Counted from the first letter of the stretch, positions 54,275 through 63,922 are shown. The stretch is 64,000 nucleotides of DNA from Rhodopseudomonas palustris (GCF_007005445.1 NZ_CP041387.1:4603501-4667500); one strand, 5' to 3'. Program-made: numbers and translations. Notes: generated from the letters alone by a model not told the origin.

Positions 54275-54799
54275 TCAGTTGACCTGCTCGTCGGCGTACA
54301 CGCCCCACAATTGCAGTTTCTCGATCCAGCCGTCGAAGCCGCTGCCGACGATCCTGCACCACTTCATGTCGCACCGCCTGACCTGCGCCACGACGCCGGC
54401 CTGCAACCGGGCCACCACGGCGCTGCCCGCAGTGGCGCGCTCGTAGAGCGGCGCCAGCTCGTCCTTGTCCTTCATGATTACCACCGCGGTGCGACGGCCC
54501 GACAGCAGGGAGTGATAGACCCAGCCTTCGGCCCCCTCGGAATCCCGCACCCGGCGCCAGTTCTCGAACTCGGCAGTGACCTCGACCGGCAGCCCGGCCC
54601 GGGTATAGACCCAGGCGACATCGTTGTCCTTGGTCGGGCCGACGCGGACATTGACGTGATCCGACTTAAGGCTGACGTATCGCGGCACCGGCAGTCCACT
54701 CGCAGACAACGGCGAGTCCTTGCCGGCCTGCGCGAAGCTGGCAGCACAAGTCATCGCACCTGCGAACGCCGTTACCGCCATCAGGTATTTCATCGTCAT
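54275..54799 (-). CDS. Secreted SH3-domain protein
   Basis: A 174-aa protein with a signal peptide (MTMKYLMAVTAFAGAMTCAA, cleavage near FAQA). The mature part is made of two bacterial SH3-like repeats: VSLKSDHVNVRVGPTKDNDV with WRRVRDSEGAEGWVYHSLLSG, then LYERATAGSAVVARLQAG with WCRIVGSGFDGWIEK. Such domains bind peptidoglycan or partner proteins. AGAGG precedes the ATG at 54799; a GTG two codons upstream is possible. Function unknown. Confidence 0.83.
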   Translation of the reverse strand: MTMKYLMAVTAFAGAMTCAASFAQAGKDSPLSASGLPVPRYVSLKSDHVNVRVGPTKDNDVAWVYTRAGLPVEVTAEFENWRRVRDSEGAEGWVYHSLLSGRRTAVVIMKDKDELAPLYERATAGSAVVARLQAGVVAQVRRCDMKWCRIVGSGFDGWIEKLQLWGVYADEQVN

Positions 54800-55033
54800 C
54801 GACACGCCTCTTGTCGCGGGATTTGCGGCGCGGCCGTCTCCGGCGAAACCCAGGGGTCCTTGTCTTGGCGCGGTCTTCTGCTAGAGAAGGCCGGAAGGCA
54901 TCCGGTAACCCAAGGAACGGGAAGGGACCTCACGGTCGGACCGGCCCCTGTGGTCACGCTGCTGCGGGAGTGTCGAACAGACTGAGTTAACGGGGGCTAA
55001 ACGATCTCGTTGAGCTCGTCAGAGAGCGTTGGA

Positions 55034-56035
55034 ATGTCGGTTAAGAAAAAGCCTCTGGTCGTCGTCACCCGCAAGCTTCCGGACTCGATCGAAACCCGGA
55101 TGCGCGAGCTGTTCGACGCCCGGCTGAATCTCGACGACGTGCCGATGACCGCCGAACAACTCGCCGAGGCGGCCCGCACCGCCGACGTGCTGGTGCCGAC
55201 CGTGACCGATACCATCACGGCCGAGATGCTGAACCAGCCGGATTGTCAGCTCAAGCTGATCGCGCATTTCGGCAACGGTATCGACAATCTCGATGTCGCT
55301 GCGGCGCATGCGCGCGGCATCACCGTCACCAACACCCCGAAAGTTCTGACCGAAGATACCGCCGACATGACCATGGCGCTGATCCTGGCGGTGCCGCGCC
55401 GGCTGATCGAGGGCGCCGCGCTCTTGACCGATGGCGGCGACTGGCCCGGCTGGTCGCCGACCTGGATACTCGGCCGCCGGCTCGGCGGCAAGCGGCTCGG
55501 CATCATCGGCATGGGGCGGATCGGCCAGGCGGTGGCCCGGCGCGCCCGCGCCTTCGGCCTGCAGATCCATTACCACAACCGCAAGCCGGTGGCGCCGCGG
55601 ATCGCCGACGAACTCGGGGCGACCTACTGGGATTCGCTCGACCAGATGCTGGCCCGGATGGACATCATCTCGGTCAACTGCCCGCACACGCCGGCGACCT
55701 TCCATCTGCTGTCGGCGCGGCGGCTCAAGCTGATCCGCAAGGACGCCTTCATCGTCAACACCGCGCGCGGCGAGGTGATCGACGAGGAGACGCTGACCCG
55801 GCTGATCGAGAGCGGCGACATCGCCGGCGCCGGGCTCGACGTCTACGAGCACGAGCCCGCGGTCAACCCGAAGCTGGTGCGTCTCGCCAAGCACGGCAAA
55901 GTCGTGCTGCTGCCGCACATGGGGTCGGCCACCATCGAAGGCCGGGTCGAGATGGGCGAGAAGGTGATCATCAACATCCGCACCTTCCTGGATAATCACA
56001 AGCCGCCGGATCGCGTCCTGCCCGGGATGCTCTGA
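55034..56035 (+). CDS. D-isomer-specific 2-hydroxyacid dehydrogenase
   Basis: A 333-aa NAD(P)H-dependent dehydrogenase, most likely a glyoxylate/hydroxypyruvate reductase. The nucleotide loop is GKRLGIIGMGRIGQAVARRA, followed by CPHTPATFHLLSARRL, VNTARGEVIDEETL (catalytic Arg), a Glu in GLDVYEHEPAVNP and the catalytic His in LLPHMGSATIEGR. The ATG at 55034 gives the usual N-terminus (VKKKPLVVVTRKLPDSIE). Substrate specificity is not readable. Confidence 0.88.
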   Translation: MSVKKKPLVVVTRKLPDSIETRMRELFDARLNLDDVPMTAEQLAEAARTADVLVPTVTDTITAEMLNQPDCQLKLIAHFGNGIDNLDVAAAHARGITVTNTPKVLTEDTADMTMALILAVPRRLIEGAALLTDGGDWPGWSPTWILGRRLGGKRLGIIGMGRIGQAVARRARAFGLQIHYHNRKPVAPRIADELGATYWDSLDQMLARMDIISVNCPHTPATFHLLSARRLKLIRKDAFIVNTARGEVIDEETLTRLIESGDIAGAGLDVYEHEPAVNPKLVRLAKHGKVVLLPHMGSATIEGRVEMGEKVIINIRTFLDNHKPPDRVLPGML

Positions 56036-56154
56036 AGCGTTCCCGGCCGCCTTGCTGCGGCCGAACGCCTCGCGCGTCGGTTCCGCGCAACGCCTTCTCG
56101 CCGCCCGTTTCGCACACTACCTTCGTCGGGTGACGATCAGGGAGTGTGCGCCAA

Positions 56155-57540
56155 GTGAGCATCGCCGTCATCGACGACAGGCCGGCGTCCCGTGCGCCGC
56201 TGATCCCGCCGACGCCGCCGCGCGCGCCGGACGACATCTCGGCGCTCGGTCGTCTCGCGGCGATTCGTCACAATGCGATCGCGAGCTGGGGCGACCGGGC
56301 CTACCAGGACGATATCGTCAAGGGCCGGTTCTTCACCCACGCCAGCTACATCCTCAACGCGCCGGACGCGATCCGGCACGTGCTGATCGACAACGCCGAC
56401 AATTATCGCCGCACCGCGACCGGCATCCGCGTGCTGCGGCCGATGCTTGGTGACGGGCTGCTGCTCGCCGAAGGGCGCGCCTGGAAGCATCAGCGCCGGA
56501 CCCTGGCGCCCGCCTTCACGCCGCGCGCGGTCGCCACGCTGGTGCCGCACATGCTGTCCGCGACCGAGGAGGCGATCGCCGGGCTGCACCGCAATGCCGG
56601 CGCGCCGGTGGATCTGCGCGAGGCAATGCAGCATCTGGCACTGGAGATCGCCGGGCGGACGATGTTCTCGTTCGAGATGGGCACCCACGGCCGGGCGTTG
56701 CGCAGCTTCGTGATCGACTACGGCACCCGGCTGGCGAGCCCCCGGTTTCTCGATCTGCTGCTGCCGCTCGGCTGGCCGACCCCGCAGGACATCGCGCGGG
56801 CACGGTTTCGCCGGCGCTGGACCCGGTTCGTCGGCGAGCTGATCGCCGCGCGGCGCGCCTCGGGCAAGACGGCGGACGCGCCGCCGCGCGATCTGTTCGA
56901 ACTGATGCTGGCGGCGCGCGACCCGGAAACAGGCGAGGCGTTCAACGACGCCCAGCTCGGCGATCAGGTCGCCACCATGATTCTCGCCGGGCACGAGACC
57001 ACCGCGACCGCGCTGTTCTGGGCCTTGTATCTGCTGGCGATGGACCGCGAAGCGCAGGACCGGCTCGCCGCGGAAGTCCGCCGGCTCGGCCCCGGCGCGG
57101 TGGAGATCGAGCGCCTGCCGTTCACCCGCGCGGTGCTCGACGAAACGCTGCGGCTGTATCCGCCGGCGTTCCTGATCGTGCGGGAAGCAGCCGGTCCCGA
57201 TCAGGTCGCCGGCTTCGCCGTCCGCAAGCACGACGTGATGCTGATCGCGCCGTGGCTGCTGCATCGGCATGAAAAACTCTGGCACGAGCCCGATGCCTTC
57301 GTTCCGGCGCGGTTCCTGCCGGGCGCCGCGCCGCCGGACCGGTTCGCCTATCTGCCGTTCGGCCTCGGTCCCCGGGTCTGCATCGGCGCCCATTTCGCGC
57401 TGGTCGAAGCGACGCTGGCGCTGGCGAAGATCGTCGGCACGTTCCGGATCGAGCTGATCGATACTACCCCGGTGATGCCGATCGGGGTCGTCACTACCCA
57501 GCCGGATCGATCGCCGTCGTTCCGGCTGACCCCACGCTGA
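56155..57540 (+). CDS. Cytochrome P450
   Basis: A 461-aa soluble P450. The I-helix oxygen-activation motif is ILAGHETTATALFWALYLLA, the K-helix ExxR reads DETLRLYPP, and the heme-ligand loop is FGLGPRVCIGAHFAL with the axial Cys. There is no membrane anchor. No ferredoxin or reductase partner is adjacent, so the electron source is elsewhere. The substrate is unknown. GTG starts at 56146 and 56155 are both possible; the AGGGAG spacing favours 56155. Confidence 0.92.
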   Translation: MSIAVIDDRPASRAPLIPPTPPRAPDDISALGRLAAIRHNAIASWGDRAYQDDIVKGRFFTHASYILNAPDAIRHVLIDNADNYRRTATGIRVLRPMLGDGLLLAEGRAWKHQRRTLAPAFTPRAVATLVPHMLSATEEAIAGLHRNAGAPVDLREAMQHLALEIAGRTMFSFEMGTHGRALRSFVIDYGTRLASPRFLDLLLPLGWPTPQDIARARFRRRWTRFVGELIAARRASGKTADAPPRDLFELMLAARDPETGEAFNDAQLGDQVATMILAGHETTATALFWALYLLAMDREAQDRLAAEVRRLGPGAVEIERLPFTRAVLDETLRLYPPAFLIVREAAGPDQVAGFAVRKHDVMLIAPWLLHRHEKLWHEPDAFVPARFLPGAAPPDRFAYLPFGLGPRVCIGAHFALVEATLALAKIVGTFRIELIDTTPVMPIGVVTTQPDRSPSFRLTPR

Positions 57541-57677
57541 GCATGGCGACGGCTCCAGGCCGGTCGTTCATTACCCAACCGTCATGGAACTCCCCGGAAC
57601 CGCGTCAGCATTGCGGGCGTTCCCTTTCCACGCCATAGAACGACGAGCCGTCGCCCCCCATCGAGAGACGAGAGACG

Positions 57678-58172
57678 ATGCTGGACAAACTGCGCCAATT
57701 CATCACCGACGTCGTCGCCCCGAGCGCACCGGAAGAACTGACGCTCGACGAAGGCGGCTACCGCCTCGCCGCAACCGCGCTGCTGATTCATGTCATCTCG
57801 ATCGACGGCGATCCGTCCGAGGTGGAAAAGCAGAAGCTGCATTCACTGCTCGAACAGCGCTTCGGTCTCGATGCGGCGACCGCGACCCGGTTGATCGCGT
57901 CGGCGACGCTGATCGAAGGCGAGGCCGTCGACCTTTACCATTTCACCAGCGTGATCATGCGTTCGGTCAACGAGCAGGGCCGGCTGCGGATCGTCGAAAT
58001 GATGTGGGAGCTGGTCTATGCCGACGGCGCCGTGACCGAGTTCGAGGAAAACGTAGTGTGGCGCGCCGCGGATCTGCTTGCCGTCTCGACCCGTGACCGC
58101 GTCAATCTGCGTCAGAAGGTCGCCGCGGCGCACGACATGCAGACGGTCTCCGAGGTCGATCCCGCCAACTAA
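57678..58172 (+). CDS. TerB-family protein
   Basis: A 164-aa all-helical cytoplasmic protein of the TerB/DjlA-like family: LAATALLIHVISIDGDPSEVEKQKL and IVEMMWELVYADGAVTEFEENVVWRAADLL carry the two acidic DGxxxxxE metal-binding repeats. Named after tellurite resistance, the family is broad and its members often act in envelope or metal stress; no ter genes are near, so no resistance role is claimed. Confidence 0.85.
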   Translation: MLDKLRQFITDVVAPSAPEELTLDEGGYRLAATALLIHVISIDGDPSEVEKQKLHSLLEQRFGLDAATATRLIASATLIEGEAVDLYHFTSVIMRSVNEQGRLRIVEMMWELVYADGAVTEFEENVVWRAADLLAVSTRDRVNLRQKVAAAHDMQTVSEVDPAN

Positions 58173-58311
58173 CCGGGTGTCCGGTTCCGCGCAGTAACAG
58201 TCGAACCCGTCCCACTGCCGGCTACGGCCGGTAGAGGAGGCGCTGACGAGCATGGGTCTTGCACGCTGCTTGCTTCCCGCCTAAGGCCTTGGTTGTTCCG
58301 CGGAGGGCCGT

Positions 58312-59121
58312 TTGGCCAATCTGAAACATGAGTTTCCTGTCGTGACTGAACGAGTGACTTTGATTACAGGCGCCTCGGCCGGAATCGGTGCCGAACTGGC
58401 GCAAATTTTTGCAGACAATGCTCATCGCGTGGTCCTGGTGGCGCGGCGCGGCGAGCGGCTCGAGACCCTCGCGGCGGACATCCGCGCCAAGGGCGGCCCG
58501 GACCCGATCGTGATTGCCTGCGATCTGGGCAAGCCGGACGCCGCCGAGCAGATCGCCTCGACGCTCGCAGCAGCCGGCGTCGAGGTCGAGTACCTCGTCA
58601 ACAATGCCGGCTACGGACTGTTCGGCCGCGCCGTCGAGCTCGATCGCGAAGACCAGCTCGGGATGATCGACCTCAACATCCGGATGCTGACCGATCTGTC
58701 GTTCCGCTTTGCCGACAGCATTGCCGGGCTGCGCGGCGGCATCCTCAACGTCGCCTCGATCGCCGGCTTCATGCCCGGCCCCGGCATGGCTGTGTACTAC
58801 GCGTCCAAGGCCTATGTGCTGTCGCTGACCGAGGCGCTGCATCAGGAGCTCGGGCCGAAAGGCGTGCGGGTGACCGCATTGTGCCCCGGCCCGGTGCCGA
58901 CCGAGTTTCAGCAGCGGGCAGGCTTCGAGCCGGGCTTCGACAGCGCCGTGCTCAATGTTTCGCCGGCGGAAGTTGCGCGCCAGGCGTATCAGGGGCTGAT
59001 GCACAACAAGCGGATCGTGTTGCCCGGCCTCGGCGTCAAGATCGTGCCGTTCCTGCTGCGGTTCTTCCCGCGCGGCTTCATCGCCACCGCGGTCGGCCGC
59101 TTCCAGTTGCGTCGACGCTAG
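58312..59121 (+). CDS. Short-chain dehydrogenase/reductase
   Basis: A 269-aa SDR with the Rossmann loop TLITGASAGIGAELAQIFAD, NNAGYG motif (YLVNNAGYGLFGRAVEL), catalytic Ser in NVASIAGFMPGPGM and Tyr-x3-Lys in YYASKAYVLSLTEAL. It fits the group of oxidoreductases acting on lipid or keto substrates, but the substrate is unknown. The start is a TTG at 58312 after GGAGGG; a GTG at 58342 is an alternative. Confidence 0.87.
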   Translation: MANLKHEFPVVTERVTLITGASAGIGAELAQIFADNAHRVVLVARRGERLETLAADIRAKGGPDPIVIACDLGKPDAAEQIASTLAAAGVEVEYLVNNAGYGLFGRAVELDREDQLGMIDLNIRMLTDLSFRFADSIAGLRGGILNVASIAGFMPGPGMAVYYASKAYVLSLTEALHQELGPKGVRVTALCPGPVPTEFQQRAGFEPGFDSAVLNVSPAEVARQAYQGLMHNKRIVLPGLGVKIVPFLLRFFPRGFIATAVGRFQLRRR

Positions 59122-59272
59122 ATGAACTCCGGTTCTGACACAGCCAGAACCGGCGAGCCGGATGACCTGTCCGACGCGTTTTCTTCGACCAACCGGTTTC
59201 CAACCCGCTCGAAAACACTCTAGTCTCTCCGCCAAGTCTCGGCGCTCACGACCGAGGCAGCCAGGGGGATGC

Positions 59273-59773
59273 ATGACGAGCGAGGAGTTCGCGCGGCTGC
59301 TGGAGAGCTTGACCCGCGCGGCGGAATCCGGCGACGGCGCAGCGTTCGCCGGCCATTTCACCGAAGACGCGACGTATCACGACTACATCTACGGCCCGCA
59401 CAGCGGCCGCGCCGAGATCGCCTCGATGATGCAGGATCTGTTTCATCGCGACGCGACCGATTATCGCTGGGAAATGTTCGATCCGGTCTGCAACCACGAC
59501 CTCGGCTACGCCTGGTCGCTGTCGAGCTTCACCTCGACGGTGCCCGACTTTGCAGGCCGACGCGTGGTGATCGACGGCATGAGCCGGTTCGTCCTGCGCG
59601 GCGGCCTGATCGCCGAGTACCGCGAGTCTGTGAACGGCGGCGTGGCGATGGCGCAGCTCGGCGTCGCGCCGGAGCGGATGGCCAAAGTCCTCCGCAAGTG
59701 GAGCGGCTGGCTGCAGCAGCGCCCCGAAACCCGGGACTATCTGGCCCGGCCCAAAGGCTCGCGCCGGAACTGA
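59273..59773 (+). CDS. SnoaL/NTF2-like protein
   Basis: A 166-aa protein of the NTF2-like fold: a first helix FARLLESLTRAAESGDGAAF, the pocket strand HFTEDATYHDYIYGPHSGR, and C-terminal strands (FVLRGGLIAEYRESVNGGVA). Members include isomerases, dehydratases and ligand-binding proteins; the active residues cannot be assigned. It lies 80 bp before the enoyl-CoA hydratase, suggesting a shared pathway. AGGGGG precedes the ATG. Confidence 0.8.
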   Translation: MTSEEFARLLESLTRAAESGDGAAFAGHFTEDATYHDYIYGPHSGRAEIASMMQDLFHRDATDYRWEMFDPVCNHDLGYAWSLSSFTSTVPDFAGRRVVIDGMSRFVLRGGLIAEYRESVNGGVAMAQLGVAPERMAKVLRKWSGWLQQRPETRDYLARPKGSRRN

Positions 59774-59853
59774 GATTTATCGCCCGCGGCGGGCGACAAC
59801 GCGCACGGACTAAGTCTTTGCGCCCAACAACAATCAACAAAGGGAGGACGCCG

Positions 59854-60666
59854 TTGAGCTATCAGGACATCCTGTATGAGGTCGAAAATCGGATCGCGAC
59901 CATCACGCTGAACCGGCCGGGCCGCATGAATGCGTGGACGCCGGTGATGGAACGCGAGGTACGGACCGCGATGCAGCAGGCCGCCGCGGACGGCGAGGTC
60001 CGCGTCATCGTGCTGACCGGCGCCGGCCGCGGCTTCTGCGCCGGGGCCGACATGCAGGTGCTGCAGACGATCGATCCGTCCGATGTGCGCCGCGCCGCCG
60101 ATCTGCCGCCGTTCGATATGAACCGCCGGGCCGACTGGCAGACCCGCTACGCGTTCTATCCGTCGATTGGTAAGCCGATCATCGGCATGCTCAACGGCGC
60201 CACCGCCGGCATCGGTCTGGTACACGCGCTGTATTGCGACGTCCGCTTCGCCGCCGACTCTGCGGTGTTCACCACCGCCTTTGCGCGGCGCGGCCTGATC
60301 GCCGAGCACGGCATCTCCTGGATGCTGCCGCGGATCGTCGGCCACGCCAACGCGCTCGACCTGCTGCTGTCGGCGCGCCGGGTTTCGGCCGACGAGGCAC
60401 TGCAGATGGGGCTGGTGAACCGGCTGTATCCGGCCGATCAGCTCCGCGAACAGACCTACGCCTACGCCCGCGACCTCGCCGACAATGTCGCGCCGAAGTC
60501 GATGCAGGTGATCAAGCGGCAGCTCTACGAGGTGCCGTTCCAGACCCTGGCGGAAGCGACCAGCGAGGCCAATCGCGAGATGGCGATCTCGCTCGCCAGC
60601 GACGACTTCAAGGAAGGCGTTGCCAGCTTCGTCGAAAAGCGCCCGCCGCAGTTTAAGAGCGCGTGA
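59854..60666 (+). CDS. Enoyl-CoA hydratase/isomerase family protein
   Basis: A 270-aa crotonase-fold enzyme: YEVENRIATITLNRPGRMNAW at the N-terminus, the oxyanion-hole segment GAGRGFCAGADMQVLQ, and LNGATAGIGLVHALYCDVRFAA, FARRGLIAEHGISWMLPR with the conserved Glu. It probably acts on an acyl-CoA in degradation. The start is a TTG at 59854, six bases after GGGAGG; the longer frame from 59269 overlaps the SnoaL gene and is not used. Confidence 0.9.
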   Translation: MSYQDILYEVENRIATITLNRPGRMNAWTPVMEREVRTAMQQAAADGEVRVIVLTGAGRGFCAGADMQVLQTIDPSDVRRAADLPPFDMNRRADWQTRYAFYPSIGKPIIGMLNGATAGIGLVHALYCDVRFAADSAVFTTAFARRGLIAEHGISWMLPRIVGHANALDLLLSARRVSADEALQMGLVNRLYPADQLREQTYAYARDLADNVAPKSMQVIKRQLYEVPFQTLAEATSEANREMAISLASDDFKEGVASFVEKRPPQFKSA

Positions 60667-61000
60667 GGGTCGCGCGAAGTCGGCATGTGACCGAAGAACT
60701 CTATCTTGGGTGCCCAGATCGCCCGAGGGCAGGCGCGAGTGTCTCGATGCATGGTCGCGAAGGCTTACCGGCCTGCACCGTTCCTTGATGCGAGCGGTGC
60801 CGCCAGCTTGCTCGCCATGAGCGACAAAGTCGTTCATACGGTGACGTCCGGCGGGAGCTCAAAAATACGGCCGCGGTGTCGGACTCCGGCCAACACCTTG
60901 CACGTTCTACTGAAGGGCGTTGAAAATGTCGTGTTGACTAAGAGCTCAAAGGATCCAAGCGGAGGACTAATGGGATTCGTAGAGAGCGACGTTCTCTCGT
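60667..61000. other. Gap with AT-richer right half, no convincing gene
   Basis: A 334-bp interval after the enoyl-CoA hydratase. GC drops from about 60900 on, continuous with the membrane-gene patch. It contains an inverted pair gagag...ctctc near 60983 and an A-rich run at 61003-61012. An ORF spanning 60706-61107 runs antisense into the membrane gene and has no protein-like character. Confidence 0.5.
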
Positions 61001-61345
61001 CTACCAAAAAAAATAAAGGGTTGCAGCTAGCAACCCGCCGGCAAATATTGTTCCCGCGAGCCTTTCTCGTCGCAAATCTTGCCGAAAAAAATGGTCGGAA
61101 AGCTTAGCTGTCACGAACAGAAATGTACCAAAACCGGCAGCGACATATACACGGCCATCAATTGCATCATAGCTTGGTGTTTGAAAGAGCAGCACTCCCG
61201 CCACTATCATGCAACCGATGCCCGATAGAACCGCTAAGCTACTGTAAGTTCCCGATTCAACCCCTGCGAGCACCAATCCGACAAGCGCAACGCATAACAG
61301 CAAAAGCATGATGCCAAGATAGGCGTACAGAAATCCAAAAATCAT
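61001..61345 (-). CDS. Small membrane protein of unknown function (second of pair)
   Basis: A 114-aa integral membrane protein with four hydrophobic segments (FLYAYLGIMLLLLCVALVGL, LAVLSGIGCMIVAGVLLF, VYVAAGFGTFLFVTAKL, AGTIFAGGLLAATLYFFW). The ATG overlaps the stop of the upstream membrane ORF (ATGA), so the two are coupled. The DNA is AT-richer than the rest of the window. No family recognised. Confidence 0.6.
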   Translation of the reverse strand: MIFGFLYAYLGIMLLLLCVALVGLVLAGVESGTYSSLAVLSGIGCMIVAGVLLFQTPSYDAIDGRVYVAAGFGTFLFVTAKLSDHFFRQDLRRERLAGTIFAGGLLAATLYFFW

Positions 61346-61710
61346 AGACGAAAACCCATCCGACCAAATTGAAAACTAATCCACGCAATCCAGATCATGA
61401 AAGGCACGATGGTCCATACAATTAGTCGCCCCGCCCACCAACGGAGAGATCGGTAACTATCCGAGCTGTCGGCGTACCAATCAATAATATTGTTGGCAAC
61501 AAGACCAAACATTAGCAATATGCTTCCATACAAAAGGTAATCTCGCAGTCCACTAACACCTAGAAAAAGGACCGGGACGCTCATCGGGACAGCAATTGAT
61601 CGAGTGGAGGTCAGTGCACCGTGCAGGGTGCGCGGCTCAGACATTACGCCTCTAACGACCTGAACGATAAATATGAGCGGGACGCTGAAAAAAGCCAAAG
61701 CGTAGAGCAA
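61342..61710 (-). CDS. Membrane protein of unknown function with unclear 5' end (first of pair)
   Basis: From the TTG at 61710 the frame encodes 122 aa with several membrane helices (LYALAFFSVPLIFIVQVVRG, VPMSVPVLFLGVSGL, LLYGSILLMFGLVANNIIDW, LIVWTIVPFMIWIAWISF). The same frame stays open upstream to 61869 with protein-like sequence (FDVAQFRLAGASLISNATLS, KSFYWGAVPL), yet has no ATG, GTG or TTG there. The true N-terminus is therefore missing, mutated or started at a rare codon. Transferred DNA near a tRNA is a likely cause. Confidence 0.5.
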   Translation of the reverse strand: MLYALAFFSVPLIFIVQVVRGVMSEPRTLHGALTSTRSIAVPMSVPVLFLGVSGLRDYLLYGSILLMFGLVANNIIDWYADSSDSYRSLRWWAGRLIVWTIVPFMIWIAWISFQFGRMGFRL

Positions 61711-61905
61711 AGGGACGGCTCCCCAGTAGAAGCTTTTCGAAAGAGTTGCGTTGGAAATTAGGGAAGCGCCAGCAAGTCGAAATTGCGCTACATCAAATCC
61801 CAGAAGGTCGTCATTCGACCGGGAACGTTCTATACAAGACAGAGCTGACTTTTTCTGCAGGAGCGGAACCTAGGAAATATCACCAAACGAAGCTTTGCAC
61901 TCCGG

Positions 61906-61981
<76 letters not shown>

Positions 61982-62186
61982 TCCGCGGTCGGTGCGCGGG
62001 GCACCGATCAGCGAACGTCGCCATTTACAGTGCCGGCGAACGCCAAGTCAAGAACGTGATGGCGGATTGTGACAACACGTCATCGTCTCTCGGCTTAATT
62101 GCCTTGAGTTCCCTTGTTTGGGCGGGGTCGAAACGATATTTACGGCACAGCCCTCCCGCGCTCGAACCCGCGAGTGTTTCGTCGCC

Positions 62187-62477
62187 ATGCGCCCTATCGT
62201 TTTCGTCCTGATTCAGGCTATCAACCTTTACATGTACCTGTTGATCGCATCAGCGATCATGTCTTGGCTGGTTGCATTCAATGTCGTAAACACGCGCAAT
62301 CAATTCGTGGGCATGATTGCGGACTTTCTCTATCGCATAACTGAGCCTGTTCTGAGGCCAATTCGCGAGAGACTTCCCAATCTTGGTGGCTTGGACGTCT
62401 CACCGCTAGTGGTGTTTTTCGGTCTCTGGATCGTCCAGCTCTACATAGTCGAGTATATCTACCCCAACGTTCCATAG
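62187..62477 (+). CDS. YggT-family membrane protein
   Basis: A 96-aa protein with two membrane segments (FVLIQAINLYMYLLIASAIM and VVFFGLWIVQLYIVEYIY) flanking the family signature FLYRITEPVLRPIRERLP. YggT proteins have been linked to cell division, osmotic tolerance and chloroplast-like envelope assembly, but the biochemical role is unclear. It is 5 bp before the DUF167 gene, a widespread pairing (yggT-yggU). Confidence 0.88.
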   Translation: MRPIVFVLIQAINLYMYLLIASAIMSWLVAFNVVNTRNQFVGMIADFLYRITEPVLRPIRERLPNLGGLDVSPLVVFFGLWIVQLYIVEYIYPNVP

Positions 62478-62482
62478 TTTCG

Positions 62483-62806
62483 ATGGAAGCTTGGCGGTAT
62501 TCAGCTCAGGGCGTCGCGGTAGCGGTGCGGGTCACCCCGCGCGGCGGCCGCGACGACATCGACGGGCTGGAGACGCTGTCCGACGGCCGGCCGGTGTTGA
62601 AAGTGCGGGTCCGGGCGATCGCCGATGGCGGCGAAGCCAACCGGGCGGTGACGGAGCTGCTGGCCAAAGCGGTCGGCGTGCCGAAGCGCAATGTCAGGCT
62701 ACTGTCGGGCGCGACCTCGCGGCAGAAGCAGATCGCGATCGACGGCGATCCAAAACAGCTCGGCGAGGTGTTGCGCCGCCTGGTGGCGGCCAAGCCCGCC
62801 GAATAA
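62483..62806 (+). CDS. DUF167 (YggU) family protein
   Basis: A 107-aa small alpha/beta protein: [45 protein letters not shown] and [16 protein letters not shown] are the DUF167 signatures. Function is unknown. It follows yggT closely and is followed by an intrinsic terminator before folD. Confidence 0.9.
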   Translation: MEAWRYSAQGVAVAVRVTPRGGRDDIDGLETLSDGRPVLKVRVRAIADGGEANRAVTELLAKAVGVPKRNVRLLSGATSRQKQIAIDGDPKQLGEVLRRLVAAKPAE

Positions 62807-62841
62807 TCACCCGGGAGGCCCGCGAGGGCGATCCACCGTTC

Positions 62842-62867
62842 GCCTCTCCGCTCCGGAGAGGCTTTTT
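62842..62867 (+). terminator. Intrinsic terminator after yggT-DUF167
   Basis: gcctctcc and ggagaggc form a perfect 8-bp stem around gctcc, followed by ttttt. It ends the yggT-DUF167 unit 36 bp after the stop. Confidence 0.85.
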
Positions 62868-62912
62868 CATTTCGATGCGGACGCATCGGCTGGACCAGTC
62901 AAAGAGGACGAC

Positions 62913-63800
62913 ATGACCGCCCGGATCATCGATGGAAAAATCATCTCGGCCGAGCTGCGCGCCCGCGTCGCCGCCGAGGTCGCGCGGCTGAAGACCGACC
63001 ACGGCATCACGCCGGGCCTCGCGGTGGTGCTGGTCGGCAACGACCCCGCTTCCGAGGTCTATGTCCGCTCCAAGCACAAGCAGACCCAGGAGGCCGGCAT
63101 GGCCTCGTTCGAGCACCGGCTGCCCGCCGACGTGCCGCAGGCCGAGCTGATGGCGTTGATCGCAAAGCTCAATGCCGATCCGGCGGTGCACGGCATCCTG
63201 GTGCAATTGCCGCTGCCGAAGGGACTCGACAGCAACGCGGTGATCGACGCCATCGATCCGGCCAAGGATGTCGACGGCCTCAACCCGACCAATGCCGGCC
63301 GGCTCGCCTCCGGCCTGTTCGCGCTGACGCCGTGCACGCCGCTCGGCAGCATCATCATGGCCAAGACGGTGCACGCCTCGCTCGAAGGCATGAACGCGCT
63401 GGTGATCGGCCGCTCCAATCTGGTCGGCAAGCCGCTGGTGCAATTGCTGCTCAACGAGAACGCCACCGTGACGATCGCGCATTCGCGCACCCGCGACCTG
63501 CCGGCGCTGTGCCGCCAGGCCGATCTGGTGTTCGCGGCGGTCGGCAAGGCCGAGATGGTGAAGGGCGACTGGATCAAGCCGGGCGCCACCGTGATCGACG
63601 TCGGTATCAACCGGACGCCGGGCAAGGACGGCGGCAAGGACAAGCTGCTCGGCGACGTCGCGTTCGACGAGGCCAAGGAGGTCGCCGGCGCGATTACGCC
63701 AGTCCCCGGCGGCGTCGGCCTGATGACGGTGGCGTGCCTCCTGGTCAACACCGTCCGCGCCGCCTGCGCGATCCACGGCCTGCCGAAGCCGGCGGTGTGA
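62913..63800 (+). CDS. folD: Bifunctional methylenetetrahydrofolate dehydrogenase/cyclohydrolase FolD
   Basis: Interconverts 5,10-methylene-, methenyl- and 10-formyl-tetrahydrofolate for purine and one-carbon metabolism. The 295-aa protein shows [20 protein letters not shown] with the catalytic Lys region, [24 protein letters not shown], the Rossmann loop [17 protein letters not shown], and the C-terminal [20 protein letters not shown]. The ATG at 62913 follows AGAGGA; the larger frame starting in the DUF167 gene is rejected. Confidence 0.97.
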   Translation: MTARIIDGKIISAELRARVAAEVARLKTDHGITPGLAVVLVGNDPASEVYVRSKHKQTQEAGMASFEHRLPADVPQAELMALIAKLNADPAVHGILVQLPLPKGLDSNAVIDAIDPAKDVDGLNPTNAGRLASGLFALTPCTPLGSIIMAKTVHASLEGMNALVIGRSNLVGKPLVQLLLNENATVTIAHSRTRDLPALCRQADLVFAAVGKAEMVKGDWIKPGATVIDVGINRTPGKDGGKDKLLGDVAFDEAKEVAGAITPVPGGVGLMTVACLLVNTVRAACAIHGLPKPAV

Positions 63801-63822
63801 TGTCGCGCGTCTAATTCTCCAG

Positions 63823-63922
63823 CCGTCATCGCCCGGCTTGACCGGGCGAACCAGTATTCCGCGCGCAGATGGTTTTCGAGACGTCTCGGCGTACTGGGTC
63901 ACCCGCCTTCGCGGGTGACGAC
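63823..63922. repeat. Dispersed intergenic repeat after folD
   Basis: Starts cgtcatcgcccggcttgacc and ends cttcgcgggtgacgac, a ~100-bp unit with inner hairpins cgcccggcttgaccgggcg and cacccgccttcgcgggtg. This sequence is very common between genes of Bradyrhizobium/Rhodopseudomonas. The remaining bases to 64000 show no gene. Confidence 0.75.

Noticed and set aside
60706..61107. 133-aa plus-strand ORF near the membrane gene pair
   Set aside because: It mixes high- and low-GC halves, has no ribosome-binding site or protein-like pattern, and runs antisense into a better-supported membrane gene.
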